Assembly (NCBI GenBank): GCA_015489265.1
Contig: WFZY01000176.1
Coordinates: forward strand, 1-20,090
Source: Flavobacteriaceae bacterium
Lineage (GTDB): Bacteria > Bacteroidota > Bacteroidia > Flavobacteriales > Flavobacteriaceae
DNA: 20,090 nt
Direction of reading: 5' to 3'
A program made the position numbers and the translations under genes. Under the pieces are notes generated by a model. That model did no database searches and had not been told where the DNA came from. It worked only from the letters and a program-made list of their open reading frames with translations. Position 1 is the stretch's first letter; each line of letters starts with the position of its first letter. Positions 1-7,528 of the stretch are shown here, piece by piece.

Positions 1-735
1 TCAAATAGTGAGCGCCATTTATTTAGATTGGTTAGTTTTAAACAACAATGGCGGTATTTATTAGGTGGAATTATTATCGCATTGCATTGGTTGGCATTCT
101 TTTACGCCATTAAAGTATCTAATGTATCTATTACTTTAGTGACTTTGTCCAGCGGCGCATTTTTTACATCTTTATTAGAACCGATTTTGTTTAAACGCAA
201 AATTTATATATATGAAATACTATTGGGTATATTGATTTTAGCCGGATTTTTAGTGTTGCTCAAAGTAGAAAAAATAGATTTTACCGGTGTTTTATTTGCC
301 TTAATTGCCGCTTTTTTATCCGGATTATTTTCTGTGCTTAACGGTTTATATGTTAAGCAACAATCCGGTGTACAATTGTCTTTTTTTCAGTTGTTTTACG
401 GTTTTATGTTTTTGAGTTTGGTTTTGTTGTTTCGTGGTGATTTATTCCGGTTACCCGTACCGGCACCTATGGATTGGCTGTATTTAATCATTTTAGCAAG
501 TGTCTGTACGGCTTATGCTTTTACGGCTTCAATCTCTTTAATGAAATATTTGAGTCCATATACTATCATGTTGTCTATCAATTTAGAACCGGTATATGGC
601 ATTATTTTAGCCGTTTTGGTTTTGGGTGATAGAGAAAAGATGTCACAAGGTTTTTATTTGGGTGCGCTTATTATTTTGATAATCATTGTTTTAAATAGTA
701 TCATCAAATACAAATTTCAAAAAATACCCGATTAA
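1..735 (+). CDS. EamA/DMT-family membrane transporter, 5' end outside window
   Basis: The frame is open from base 1, so the gene begins upstream. The first in-frame initiation-type codon (TTG at 28) is not a credible start, because codons before it continue a hydrophilic loop seen in this family. About 244 residues are visible. They form a run of hydrophobic helices separated by short loops, beginning with LGGIIIALHWLAFFYAIKVS, which is typical of the first half-repeat of EamA proteins. A second repeat ends in a SPYTIMLSINLEPVYGIILA region, where family members keep a Pro/Glu-containing helix (here LEPVYG). The family exports or imports small metabolites across the inner membrane; the substrate cannot be told from sequence. 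The gene lies 70 bases before accA on the same strand, an arrangement I associate with flavobacteria. The family call is firm and the function is open. Confidence 0.88.
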   Translation, partial: SNSERHLFRLVSFKQQWRYLLGGIIIALHWLAFFYAIKVSNVSITLVTLSSGAFFTSLLEPILFKRKIYIYEILLGILILAGFLVLLKVEKIDFTGVLFALIAAFLSGLFSVLNGLYVKQQSGVQLSFFQLFYGFMFLSLVLLFRGDLFRLPVPAPMDWLYLIILASVCTAYAFTASISLMKYLSPYTIMLSINLEPVYGIILAVLVLGDREKMSQGFYLGALIILIIIVLNSIIKYKFQKIPD

Positions 736-805
736 ATGTTAATGTCTTATGAAGATTTGGAATAATTTTTTACTTTTACACAATTAATCAATTCACAACA
801 AAACT

Positions 806-1756
806 ATGGAATATTTAGATTTTGAAAAACCGATACAAGAACTAGAAGAAAATCTTAAAAAATGTTATGAAATAGCTGAAGAAACCGGCATTGATACGGG
901 CTGCAAAAAAATAGAAAAAGAAATAGAAAAGAAACAAAAAGAAATTTTTAAAAACTTAACACCTTGGCAACGTGTACAATTGTCACGTCACCCCGACCGT
1001 CCCTTTACCTTAGATTATATCAAAGCATTGGCAGGCGATACATTTATCGAATTGCATGGCGACCGAAATTTTGCCGATGATAAAGCCATGATTGGCGGAT
1101 TGGGCAAAATCGGCAATCAAACCTATATGTTTATCGGTATGCAAAAAGGTCGCAATACCAAAGAACGCAAGTATCGTAATTTTGGTATGGCAAACCCCGA
1201 AGGCTATCGTAAAGCATTACGATTGATGAAAATGGCTGAAAAATTCGGTATTCCGGTGGTGACTTTAATCGATACGCCGGGGGCATATCCGGGTATAGAA
1301 GCCGAAGAGCGCGGGCAAGGTGAAGCCATAGCACGCAACATTATGGAAATGACCAAATTGGAAACACCTATTATTACTATAATTATAGGTGAAGGGGCAT
1401 CCGGTGGCGCCTTGGGAATCGGGGTCGGTGATAGAGTATATATGCTAGAAAATACTTGGTATTCGGTTATATCACCCGAATCTTGCTCATCAATTTTGTG
1501 GCGTAGTTGGGAATTTAAAGAACAAGCTGCAAATGCTTTAAAATTAACAGCACCCGATATGCTCAAGTTGGGCTTGATTGATGAAATTATTCCCGAGCCG
1601 GTAGGTGGCGCCCATCGCCATCCAGAAGAAACTTTTCAAACGGTTGCTAAGAAAATTGTGACCGCTTACGCCGAGTTAAAAAACATTCCTAAGGACCAAT
1701 TAGTTGAGCAACGCATGACAAAATATGCTAAAATGGGTGAGTTTACCGAAAAATAA
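806..1756 (+). CDS. accA: Acetyl-CoA carboxylase carboxyltransferase subunit alpha
   Basis: Carboxyltransferase alpha subunit (316 aa, normal length), which with AccD transfers the carboxyl group from biotin on AccB to acetyl-CoA, giving malonyl-CoA for fatty acid synthesis in the cytoplasm. The N-terminal helical segment (about 1-60) is followed by the signature HPDRP (62-66). The crotonase-fold core carries LIDTPGAYPG (154-163) and GEGASGGALGIG (195-206), the glycine-rich acyl-CoA and carboxybiotin-binding elements. The ATG sits in an A-rich leader with no Shine-Dalgarno. Upstream, a TATG and TACTTTTA pair 19 bases apart (748-778) could be a weak Bacteroidota promoter. accD is not in the window, as is common when the subunits are unlinked. 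A small membrane-protein gene follows after 5 bases, so the two are probably cotranscribed. Confidence 0.97.
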   Translation: MEYLDFEKPIQELEENLKKCYEIAEETGIDTGCKKIEKEIEKKQKEIFKNLTPWQRVQLSRHPDRPFTLDYIKALAGDTFIELHGDRNFADDKAMIGGLGKIGNQTYMFIGMQKGRNTKERKYRNFGMANPEGYRKALRLMKMAEKFGIPVVTLIDTPGAYPGIEAEERGQGEAIARNIMEMTKLETPIITIIIGEGASGGALGIGVGDRVYMLENTWYSVISPESCSSILWRSWEFKEQAANALKLTAPDMLKLGLIDEIIPEPVGGAHRHPEETFQTVAKKIVTAYAELKNIPKDQLVEQRMTKYAKMGEFTEK

Positions 1757-1761
1757 GTACC

Positions 1762-1962
1762 ATGACCTTAAGACAAAAACTTTTAACGCTTGATATTATC
1801 GTTTTATTGGCGATTGCAGTTTTTTCACTGTTGATGAACGAATTCGCTAAACAAGATATATTGATAAAATATTTTATCCCGATTATGCTAACCGCTTATT
1901 TTATAGGAAGATATATCCCGTTGCAAATCGTCAAAAAACATTTAAATAAGCAAAATAAATAA
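1762..1962 (+). CDS. Small membrane protein of unknown function (two predicted helices)
   Basis: A 66-residue product with two hydrophobic stretches, about residues 11-26 (IIVLLAIAVFSLLM) and 36-52 (YFIPIMLTAYFIGRYIP), separated by a short charged loop. It has a basic N-terminus and a strongly basic tail (KKHLNKQNK). By the positive-inside rule both termini would face the cytoplasm. It starts 5 bases after the accA stop and ends directly before a strong terminator, so it is the last cistron of the accA unit. Position and a clean membrane profile support it as a real gene. I recognise no named family and no function can be read from it. Lack of a Shine-Dalgarno is normal in this phylum. Confidence 0.65.
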   Translation: MTLRQKLLTLDIIVLLAIAVFSLLMNEFAKQDILIKYFIPIMLTAYFIGRYIPLQIVKKHLNKQNK

Positions 1963-1963
1963 G

Positions 1964-1992
1964 AAAAGGCATGCCGTTGCGCATGCCTTTTT
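1964..1992 (+). terminator. Rho-independent terminator of the accA unit
   Basis: A perfect 11-bp stem, AAAAGGCATGC (1964-1974) with GCATGCCTTTT (1981-1991), a 6-base loop and a T-run. It begins two bases after the small membrane-protein stop. The A-run on the left arm could let it also work on the opposite strand. Confidence 0.9.
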
Positions 1993-2020
1993 CGATTTGA
2001 AATAATAACTAAATTCAAAG

Positions 2021-2050
2021 AACTAGTTACTTGATACTAGCTACTAAAAA
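2021..2050 (+). repeat. Intergenic repeat, copy A, in the pepD leader
   Basis: The stretch contains TTGATACTAGCTAC (2031-2044), identical over 14 bases to 18562-18575, one mismatch from the reverse complement of 12741-12754, and 14/17 similar over a shifted window (2032-2048) to 6816-6832. It is built of near-repeating words (ACTAGTTAC, TACTAGCTAC). It ends 8 bases before the pepD ATG, so it probably lies in the mRNA leader. Its function is unknown. Confidence 0.6.
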
Positions 2051-2058
2051 TAAACATT

Positions 2059-3519
2059 ATGAACGATAAAATAGCCAAATTACAACCCGTTGAAATATGG
2101 GAAAACTTTGTAGCGCTCAATGCAGTGCCACGACCATCAAAAAAGGAAGAAAAAGTACGACAATTTATGCTCAATTTCGGAAAAAGTCTCGGTTTGGAAA
2201 CTTTTGAAGACAAAATTGGCAATGTCATCATTAAAAAACCGGCAACCCCCGGCATGGAAAACCGTAAAACCGTAGCTTTACAATCACATTTGGATATGGT
2301 CCCGCAAAAAAACAAAGGTACCGACCACAATTTTGAAAAAGACGGTATCAAAATGCTCATCGATGGCGATTGGGTCACTGCCGATGGTACGACGCTTGGT
2401 GCTGATAACGGTATCGGAGTGGCTGCTATTATGGGTTTGTTGGCATCTAAAGATATTCCGCATCCGCCACTCGAAGCGCTCTTTACCATTGATGAAGAAA
2501 CCGGTATGACCGGAGCGCAAAATCTTGAAGAAGGTATTTTGGATGCCGAAATTATGCTTAATCTCGATACTGAAGAAGACGATGAATTGGATATCGGATG
2601 CGCCGGTGGTATAGACATCACGGCAACCGGAACTTACCAAGAAGAAAACACCGGTAAAAACGACAAAGCTTACACCGTTAAAGTTAAAGGTTTGACAGGC
2701 GGACATTCTGGTATGGATATTCATTTATATCGTGGCAATGCCAATAAAATTTTGAATCGTTTGCTGTATGAAGGCGCCCCTTGCGGATTGCGTGTTGCCG
2801 AAATTCATGGGGGTGGCTTACGCAATGCTATTCCGCGTGAAGCAGAAGCCGTAGTGGTTTTACCGGCTGATAAGGAAGCAAAAATCTTAAAAGCCATGAA
2901 AGATTTGTCTGAAACCATTAAGGTGGAACAAGCCAAACAAGACCCCGATTTGACTTTTGTTTTTGAACCGGTTGATCTACCCGAAAAGGTCATGAATAAA
3001 GAAGCACAAGATAAATTAATCAAAACGGTATATGTGGCACACAATGGTGTTTACAGAATGAGCCCCGATATGGAAGACTTGGTCGAAACTTCTAATAATG
3101 TAGCAAGTGTTAATGTAGCAAACGGTAAAATCCGGATAGACAATTTAACCCGTTCCAGCGTAGAAAGTACCAAAAAAGATTTGGCAAATAATCTGAAAAG
3201 TGCTTATGAGTTGGGTGGGCTCGATGTTGAATTAGACGGTTCTTATCCCGGTTGGAAACCCAATCCTAATGCAAAAATATTGTCTATTATGACGGATTTG
3301 TATGAAAAAATGTATAATGATAAACCCAAAGTTGTGGCGTGTCATGCCGGATTGGAATGCGGTATCATCAAATCGCATTATCCTAATATGGAAATGATTT
3401 CATTCGGACCGACTATTCAAGGTGCCCATTCACCCGATGAAAGAGTTAATATTGAATCCGTTCAAAAGTTTTGGGAATACCTAAAAGAAACTTTAAAAAA
3501 TATACCTGTGAAAGAATAA
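2059..3519 (+). CDS. pepD: Cytosol non-specific dipeptidase / aminoacyl-histidine dipeptidase (M20C)
   Basis: A di-zinc peptidase of 486 aa, the usual length for PepD, which hydrolyses Xaa-His and other dipeptides in the cytoplasm. Metal and catalytic residues are all visible: H77 and D79 in SHLDM, the bridging D116 in GADNGIG, general base E146 with E147 in DEETG, D170 in LNLD, and the C-terminal H457 in QGAHSPDE. The lid/dimerisation domain lies between about residues 185 and 400 and contains GLTGGHSGMDIH, the conserved M20 element. The gene appears monocistronic: a terminator lies upstream and a structured repeat gap lies downstream. No clear -33/-7 promoter is seen in the 66-base gap in front, which is partly filled by repeat copy A. 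No signal peptide is present. Confidence 0.95.
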   Translation: MNDKIAKLQPVEIWENFVALNAVPRPSKKEEKVRQFMLNFGKSLGLETFEDKIGNVIIKKPATPGMENRKTVALQSHLDMVPQKNKGTDHNFEKDGIKMLIDGDWVTADGTTLGADNGIGVAAIMGLLASKDIPHPPLEALFTIDEETGMTGAQNLEEGILDAEIMLNLDTEEDDELDIGCAGGIDITATGTYQEENTGKNDKAYTVKVKGLTGGHSGMDIHLYRGNANKILNRLLYEGAPCGLRVAEIHGGGLRNAIPREAEAVVVLPADKEAKILKAMKDLSETIKVEQAKQDPDLTFVFEPVDLPEKVMNKEAQDKLIKTVYVAHNGVYRMSPDMEDLVETSNNVASVNVANGKIRIDNLTRSSVESTKKDLANNLKSAYELGGLDVELDGSYPGWKPNPNAKILSIMTDLYEKMYNDKPKVVACHAGLECGIIKSHYPNMEMISFGPTIQGAHSPDERVNIESVQKFWEYLKETLKNIPVKE

Positions 3520-3527
3520 GGAATGAG

Positions 3528-3585
3528 GAGTTGATTAATAACATCGGTCATCGGACACCCGACATCTGACATTCATTAATCAACT
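3528..3585. repeat. Perfect 12-bp inverted repeat enclosing word-like repeats, pepD-glyA gap
   Basis: GAGTTGATTAAT (3528-3539) is the exact reverse complement of ATTAATCAACTC (3574-3585). The 34-base interior (3540-3573) consists of near-repeats of CATCGG/ACATC words and a small inner stem, TCGG (3551-3554) with CCGA (3559-3562). It can fold as a long hairpin in mRNA downstream of the pepD stop and upstream of glyA. There is no T-run after it, so it is not a standard terminator. Confidence 0.6.
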
Positions 3586-3588
3586 CAT

Positions 3589-3620
3589 CAAATAACCAAA
3601 TAACCAAATCAACAAATAAC
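3589..3620 (+). repeat. Four tandem 8-mers (CAAATAAC) forming the glyA leader
   Basis: Units at 3589-3596, 3597-3604, 3605-3612 (variant CAAATCAA) and 3613-3620 run directly into the glyA ATG at 3623. The same 8-mer is found at 6838-6845, twelve bases before the clpP ATG. The stretch has no G and so cannot pair well, giving an open A-rich leader. That fits ribosome loading without a Shine-Dalgarno, but this role is inferred. Confidence 0.65.
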
Positions 3621-3622
3621 CA

Positions 3623-4897
3623 ATGAAACAAGACAAACAAATATTCGATTTAATACAAAAAGAAACCAAAAGACAAACCGAAGGTTTGGAATTGATTGCA
3701 TCCGAAAATTATGTTAGTGACGAAGTGATGCGAGCTATGGGCTCGGTCTTAACCAATAAATATGCCGAAGGTTATCCGGGTAAGCGCTATTACGGCGGCT
3801 GCGAAGTGGTAGATGAAGTAGAACAACTGGCAATTGACCGCGCCAAAGAACTTTTTGGAGCCGAATATGCCAATGTGCAACCCCATTCGGGCTCACAAGC
3901 CAATCAAGCGGTTTATTTTGCCGTATTGCAACCCGGTGATACCATGATGGGATTTGATTTATCACATGGCGGACACTTGACACACGGTTCACCGGTCAAT
4001 TTTTCCGGAAAGTTATACAATGTCGTGTCCTATGGTGTAGACGAAGCTACCGGACGTATTGATTACGACAAAATGAGAGAAACGGCTCTAAAACACAAAC
4101 CTAAATTGATTGTAGCCGGTGCGTCATCCTATTCACGTGATATGGATTTTGCCAAATTCAGAGAAGTAGCCGACGAAGTAGGCGCTTTGTTGATGGCGGA
4201 TATTTCGCATCCCAGCGGCTTGATTGCCAAAGGCATACTCAGCGACCCGATGCCTTATGCACATATCGTCACGACCACCACACACAAAACTTTGCGTGGA
4301 CCCCGTGGCGGCTTGATTTTGATGGGCAAAAATTTTGAAAATCCTATGGGACTCAAAACCCCCAAAGGAAAAATCAGAATGATGTCTGCCGTACTTAATT
4401 CAGCTGTGTTTCCGGGTTTGCAAGGCGGTCCGTTAGAACACATTATTGCTGCCAAAGCAGTTGCCTTTAATGAAGCATTGCAAGACGATTATATGGCATA
4501 TATTTTGCAAGTCCGAAAAAATGCCAAAGCCCTAGCCAAAGCACTGGTTGATAGAGATTATAAAGTGATTTCTGGTGGCACCGACAATCATATGATGTTG
4601 ATTGATTTACGAAACAAAGGCGTGACCGGCAAAGAAGCCGAAAATGCTTTGGTTCGTGCCCATATTACCGTCAACAAAAACATGGTGCCTTTTGACGATA
4701 AATCACCGTTTATCACATCGGGTATTCGTATCGGAACCCCCGCTATAACGACTCGTGGACTGGTTGAAGAAGATATGGAACGGATTGCCTTTTTTATCGA
4801 TAATGTTATCGAAAACATCGAAAATGAAGTGATTATTCACGATACGCGAAACGAAATAGCCAATTGGATGAAAGAAAAACCTTTATTTGCAAAATAA
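3623..4897 (+). CDS. glyA: Serine hydroxymethyltransferase
   Basis: A PLP enzyme of 424 aa converting serine and tetrahydrofolate to glycine and methylene-tetrahydrofolate, the main one-carbon source for purine, thymidylate and methionine synthesis. Visible family features are LIASENYVS (24-32), the YAEGYPGKRYYGG loop (47-59), HSGSQAN (88-94), MADISHPSGLIAKG (191-204) and the PLP-binding Lys222 in TTTTHKTLRGPRGG. Length matches bacterial GlyA. One small difference from the form I know best is Ser instead of Ala in ISHPSGL. The start is fixed by the repeat leader ending two bases before the ATG and by the conserved N-terminus. There is no obvious terminator after the stop; the DUF2853 promoter begins at once. 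Confidence 0.97.
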   Translation: MKQDKQIFDLIQKETKRQTEGLELIASENYVSDEVMRAMGSVLTNKYAEGYPGKRYYGGCEVVDEVEQLAIDRAKELFGAEYANVQPHSGSQANQAVYFAVLQPGDTMMGFDLSHGGHLTHGSPVNFSGKLYNVVSYGVDEATGRIDYDKMRETALKHKPKLIVAGASSYSRDMDFAKFREVADEVGALLMADISHPSGLIAKGILSDPMPYAHIVTTTTHKTLRGPRGGLILMGKNFENPMGLKTPKGKIRMMSAVLNSAVFPGLQGGPLEHIIAAKAVAFNEALQDDYMAYILQVRKNAKALAKALVDRDYKVISGGTDNHMMLIDLRNKGVTGKEAENALVRAHITVNKNMVPFDDKSPFITSGIRIGTPAITTRGLVEEDMERIAFFIDNVIENIENEVIIHDTRNEIANWMKEKPLFAK

Positions 4898-4928
4898 TTT
4901 TGATATTAAAAAAATATTAGTAAATTTG
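4898..4928 (+). promoter_or_regulatory. Bacteroidota-type -33/-7 promoter for the DUF2853 gene
   Basis: TTTG at 4898-4901 and TAAATTTG at 4921-4928 are separated by exactly 19 bases. This is a full match to the known sigma-ABfr consensus (TTTG, 19-21 bases, TAnnTTTG). Transcription would start near 4935, giving a leader of about 18 bases to the ATG at 4953. It is the best promoter match in the window. Confidence 0.8.
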
Positions 4929-4952
4929 TAACGAATTTAAAAACTAACCATT

Positions 4953-5288
4953 ATGAGCAAATTTGATGATGTCGTAGCAAAAGCTGCTGACCAATTAAAA
5001 AAAGTAGGCGTTAAAGCTGATGACGCTTTATTAAGAGCCATTGCCAAATCACAAGGTCCTTCTATCTATTTAAGAGATGCATCTTTAGTATCTTGTGGTG
5101 ACGATGTTGAACTCAAAAGAGTTGAAGATAATTTTATTGTAAAAAAACTAGGTGTCACAGATGAAGGTGCTATCAAAAAAGCATTAGAAAGCACGTGTGC
5201 TAAGTTTAAAGATGTACGTCAAAAAATGCGTGTGGCTTTTTACTATGTACTTGTTAAAGAATTGAAAAAAGAATCTTATTTTGCTTAA
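4953..5288 (+). CDS. DUF2853 family protein
   Basis: A 111-residue soluble, charged and probably all-helical protein. The central GPSIYLRDASLVSCGDDVEL (about 35-54) and the C-terminal FYYVLVKELKKESYF are what I recognise as hallmarks of DUF2853, a small uncharacterised family found in Bacteroidota and Proteobacteria. There is no signal peptide or membrane helix. It has two cysteines (residues 48 and 82) and no metal-binding pattern. It is its own transcription unit, with a perfect promoter in front and a good terminator 22 bases behind, which suggests fairly high independent expression. No biochemical role can be given. Confidence 0.88.
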   Translation: MSKFDDVVAKAADQLKKVGVKADDALLRAIAKSQGPSIYLRDASLVSCGDDVELKRVEDNFIVKKLGVTDEGAIKKALESTCAKFKDVRQKMRVAFYYVLVKELKKESYFA

Positions 5289-5310
5289 TCCAAAGTAAAA
5301 ATCAAATTAA

Positions 5311-5338
5311 AAGCTCGCTTTATAGCGGGCTTTTTTTA
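5311..5338 (+). terminator. Rho-independent terminator after the DUF2853 gene
   Basis: AAGCTCGCT (5311-5319) pairs with AGCGGGCTT (5324-5332) with one T-G wobble and a 4-base loop, followed by an unbroken T-run to 5337. Confidence 0.88.
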
Positions 5339-5348
5339 TGAAAACACG

Positions 5349-5378
5349 CTGAAAGTTCGTAAATTATCCCTATTTTTG
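5349..5378 (+). promoter_or_regulatory. Probable -33/-7 promoter of tig
   Basis: TATTTTTG (5371-5378) fully matches TAnnTTTG. Nineteen bases upstream is CTG (5349-5351) in place of TTG, so the -33 box is imperfect. Position just after the previous terminator and 25 bases before the tig ATG supports it. Confidence 0.55.
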
Positions 5379-5403
5379 CCAAACAATTAAAATAGTATTT
5401 ATC

Positions 5404-6726
5404 ATGCAAATTGAACAAAAAGATTTAGATAATTTATCGGCACAAATAAGCATCAAAATAGATGAAAATGATTATGCTGAAAAAGTAGAAAAAAAATTAA
5501 AAGATTATAGAAAAAATTTGGAAATGCCCGGTTTCCGTAAGGGTAAAGTCCCCATGAATTTAATCAAACAGAAATATGAGCGTGGTCTGATTGCCGAAGA
5601 AGTGAACAACCAAATGCAAGATGCCATCAATAAATATTTGGTTGATAATAAAATTTCTATTTTGGGTTATCCTATTCCGTCTGAAAAACAACAAGAAATT
5701 GATTGGGCTACTGCAAAAGAATTTGAATTTAACTATGATATCGGCATGGCGCCCGAATTAGATGTTGATTTATCCAAATTAGAAGGTGTAACCGATTATA
5801 AAATTACAGCCGATAAGAAAATGATTGATGAAGAAGTTGCCAAAATACAGCAGCAGTACGGCAGTTTTTCCGATTTAGATGAAGTCAAAAAGGACAGTTT
5901 TGTTTTGGGAACTTTTACCAATGAAGCTGAAGGAATTAACAGTCAAACGACTGTCAATATGGCTGATTTGACTGCTGCTGCTCAAAAAAAATTAATCGGT
6001 AAGAAAAAAGGCGATGTAGTTACATTTCAATCATCGGACTTGTACAAAGATCCGCATACAATGATGCACGCCTTAAATATCGATCACGATAAAGTGCATG
6101 GATTGGATGTGCCTTTACAATTTGAAGTAAACGGTGTATTTGAACTAAAACCTGCGGAAATCAATAAAGAACTTTTGGATAAAGTGTTCGGAGAAGGTAA
6201 AATTGAAGATGAAGAAGGTTTACGAAAATTTATTAAAGATGATATTGAAAAACAGTTGGAACAAGTGTCTGATAATCAGTTACTCAACGATGTTACCGAT
6301 AAATTATTGGAAACCGTAAAAGTTGATTTGCCTGCAGATTTCTTAAAACGTTGGATTGAAATCGATTCAGAAGGAAAAATTACCGGTGAAAAAGCTGATG
6401 AAGAATATAAAAAAGCCGAAAAAGGTCTGAAATATCAACTAATTGAAGAAGCAGTTGCTAAAAAATACGGTATTAAAGTGACCTATGACGAATTATTGGC
6501 ATTGGTCAAAGATTTGTTGAAAATGCAAATGTTGCAATACGGACAACAATTACCCGATGAAGCACAAGTAGAAGAAATTGCTCATAATGTATTGAAAAAC
6601 GAAGAAGAAGTCAAACGTTTAAGCGATCAAATTGTTAAGAAAAAATTGGTCAAACTTTACAAAGAACAAGTGCCGGTTCAAAAGAAACGTATCGGTTACA
6701 ATAAATTTTTAGATTTAAATAATTAA
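5404..6726 (+). CDS. tig: Trigger factor (ribosome-associated chaperone)
   Basis: A 440-residue protein. The N-terminal domain (about 1-115) carries the ribosome-docking signature GFRKGKVP (43-50), the loop that contacts protein L23 near the exit tunnel. The middle segment (about 150-250) sits where the FKBP-type PPIase domain is found but looks divergent, as I recall for Bacteroidota trigger factors. The C-terminal half is long, charged and helical (substrate cradle). It binds nascent chains and delays misfolding. It has its own terminator-insulated promoter and is followed, after a 130-base repeat-containing gap, by clpP and clpX, the classic tig-clpP-clpX order that links folding with regulated degradation. 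Length and order are normal. Confidence 0.95.
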   Translation: MQIEQKDLDNLSAQISIKIDENDYAEKVEKKLKDYRKNLEMPGFRKGKVPMNLIKQKYERGLIAEEVNNQMQDAINKYLVDNKISILGYPIPSEKQQEIDWATAKEFEFNYDIGMAPELDVDLSKLEGVTDYKITADKKMIDEEVAKIQQQYGSFSDLDEVKKDSFVLGTFTNEAEGINSQTTVNMADLTAAAQKKLIGKKKGDVVTFQSSDLYKDPHTMMHALNIDHDKVHGLDVPLQFEVNGVFELKPAEINKELLDKVFGEGKIEDEEGLRKFIKDDIEKQLEQVSDNQLLNDVTDKLLETVKVDLPADFLKRWIEIDSEGKITGEKADEEYKKAEKGLKYQLIEEAVAKKYGIKVTYDELLALVKDLLKMQMLQYGQQLPDEAQVEEIAHNVLKNEEEVKRLSDQIVKKKLVKLYKEQVPVQKKRIGYNKFLDLNN

Positions 6727-6728
6727 TG

Positions 6729-6845
6729 AGGGATATAATAGTGTGAAGTAGAAAGCGAAATAGTGGAAAGTGCGCCATTAAATATCAAGAAACAATTAAC
6801 CTAGCACTAGCCACTTTTTACTAGGTACTAAATTCACCAAATAAC
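6729..6845 (+). repeat. Repeat-rich gap between tig and clpP, including copy B of the ACTAG repeat
   Basis: The left part (6741-6771) is built of short purine-rich near-repeats of GAAGTAGAAAG / GAAATAGTGGAAAG type. The right part (6801-6832) holds ACTAG words, with 6816-6832 matching 2032-2048 at 14 of 17 bases. The 8-mer CAAATAAC of the glyA leader recurs at 6838-6845. No terminator and no clear -33/-7 promoter was seen, so clpP may be read through from tig or use an unrecognised promoter. Confidence 0.5.
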
Positions 6846-6856
6846 CATAAATAAAT

Positions 6857-7528
6857 ATGAACAATTTAGGTAAAGATTTTAGAAAATTTGCGCAAGACAA
6901 AAAACGCATCAGTAGTTTAACACTCGATGCCTTTGAAAATAGCATGACGCCTTATATTATAGAAGAACGGCAACTCAACGTAGCTCAAATGGATGTATTC
7001 TCTCGTTTGATGATGGACCGTATTATCTTTTTAGGAACTGCTATTGATGACCATGTTGCGAATATTTTACAGGCACAGTTGCTGTTTTTAGAAAGCTTGG
7101 ATGCAAGTAAAGATATCCAAATCTATATCAATTCACCAGGCGGTGGTGTCTATGCCGGATTGGGTATTTATGATACCATGCAGTATATTCGTCCTGATGT
7201 AGCAACCATTTGTACGGGATTGGCTGCATCAATGGGTGCTGTTTTATTGGCTGCCGGTGCCAAAGGTAAACGGGCTGCTTTGCCGCATTCAAGAGTGATG
7301 ATTCATCAACCGCTTGGCGGGGCACAAGGACAAGCTTCGGATATTGAAATTACGGCACGTGAAATTTTAAAATTAAAAGACGAATTATACGAAATTTTAG
7401 CCAAGCATACCGGTCAAACTTTGAAAAAAATTGAAGAAGACGCCGACCGTGATTATTGGATGCGTGCCGATGAAGCCAAAAAATACGGTTTGATTGATGA
7501 AGTTTTAATGAGAAAAAATAATAGTTAA
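6857..7528 (+). CDS. clpP: ATP-dependent Clp protease proteolytic subunit
   Basis: A serine protease of 223 aa forming the double-heptamer barrel that degrades substrates fed by ClpX. The triad is visible as Ser125 in GLAASMG, His150 in RVMIHQP and Asp199 in DADRDYWM, with the same spacing (25 and 49 residues) as in E. coli ClpP. The oxyanion element SPGGGVYAG lies at 93-101. About 30 residues precede the conserved PYIIEE segment, a longer N-terminus than in the mature E. coli enzyme, so an autoprocessed propeptide is possible. The stop overlaps the clpX start by one base (TAATG), implying translational coupling. Confidence 0.97.
   Translation: MNNLGKDFRKFAQDKKRISSLTLDAFENSMTPYIIEERQLNVAQMDVFSRLMMDRIIFLGTAIDDHVANILQAQLLFLESLDASKDIQIYINSPGGGVYAGLGIYDTMQYIRPDVATICTGLAASMGAVLLAAGAKGKRAALPHSRVMIHQPLGGAQGQASDIEITAREILKLKDELYEILAKHTGQTLKKIEEDADRDYWMRADEAKKYGLIDEVLMRKNNS

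Noticed and set aside
2037..2621. Long minus-strand open frame (194 codons) inside pepD, and similar ones inside accA, glyA, lpdA and clpX
   Set aside because: They are shadows of well-identified genes, have low-complexity Ser/Ile-rich translations with no domain, and lack promoters or starts of their own.
3528..3585. Inverted repeat after pepD as a rho-independent terminator
   Set aside because: The stem is AT-rich, the loop is 34 bases and there is no T-run after it, so it is kept only as a structured repeat.
3589..3620. Short tandem repeats before glyA as a possible CRISPR array
   Set aside because: Units are 8 bases with no spacers; no CRISPR-like repeat-spacer pattern exists anywhere in the window.
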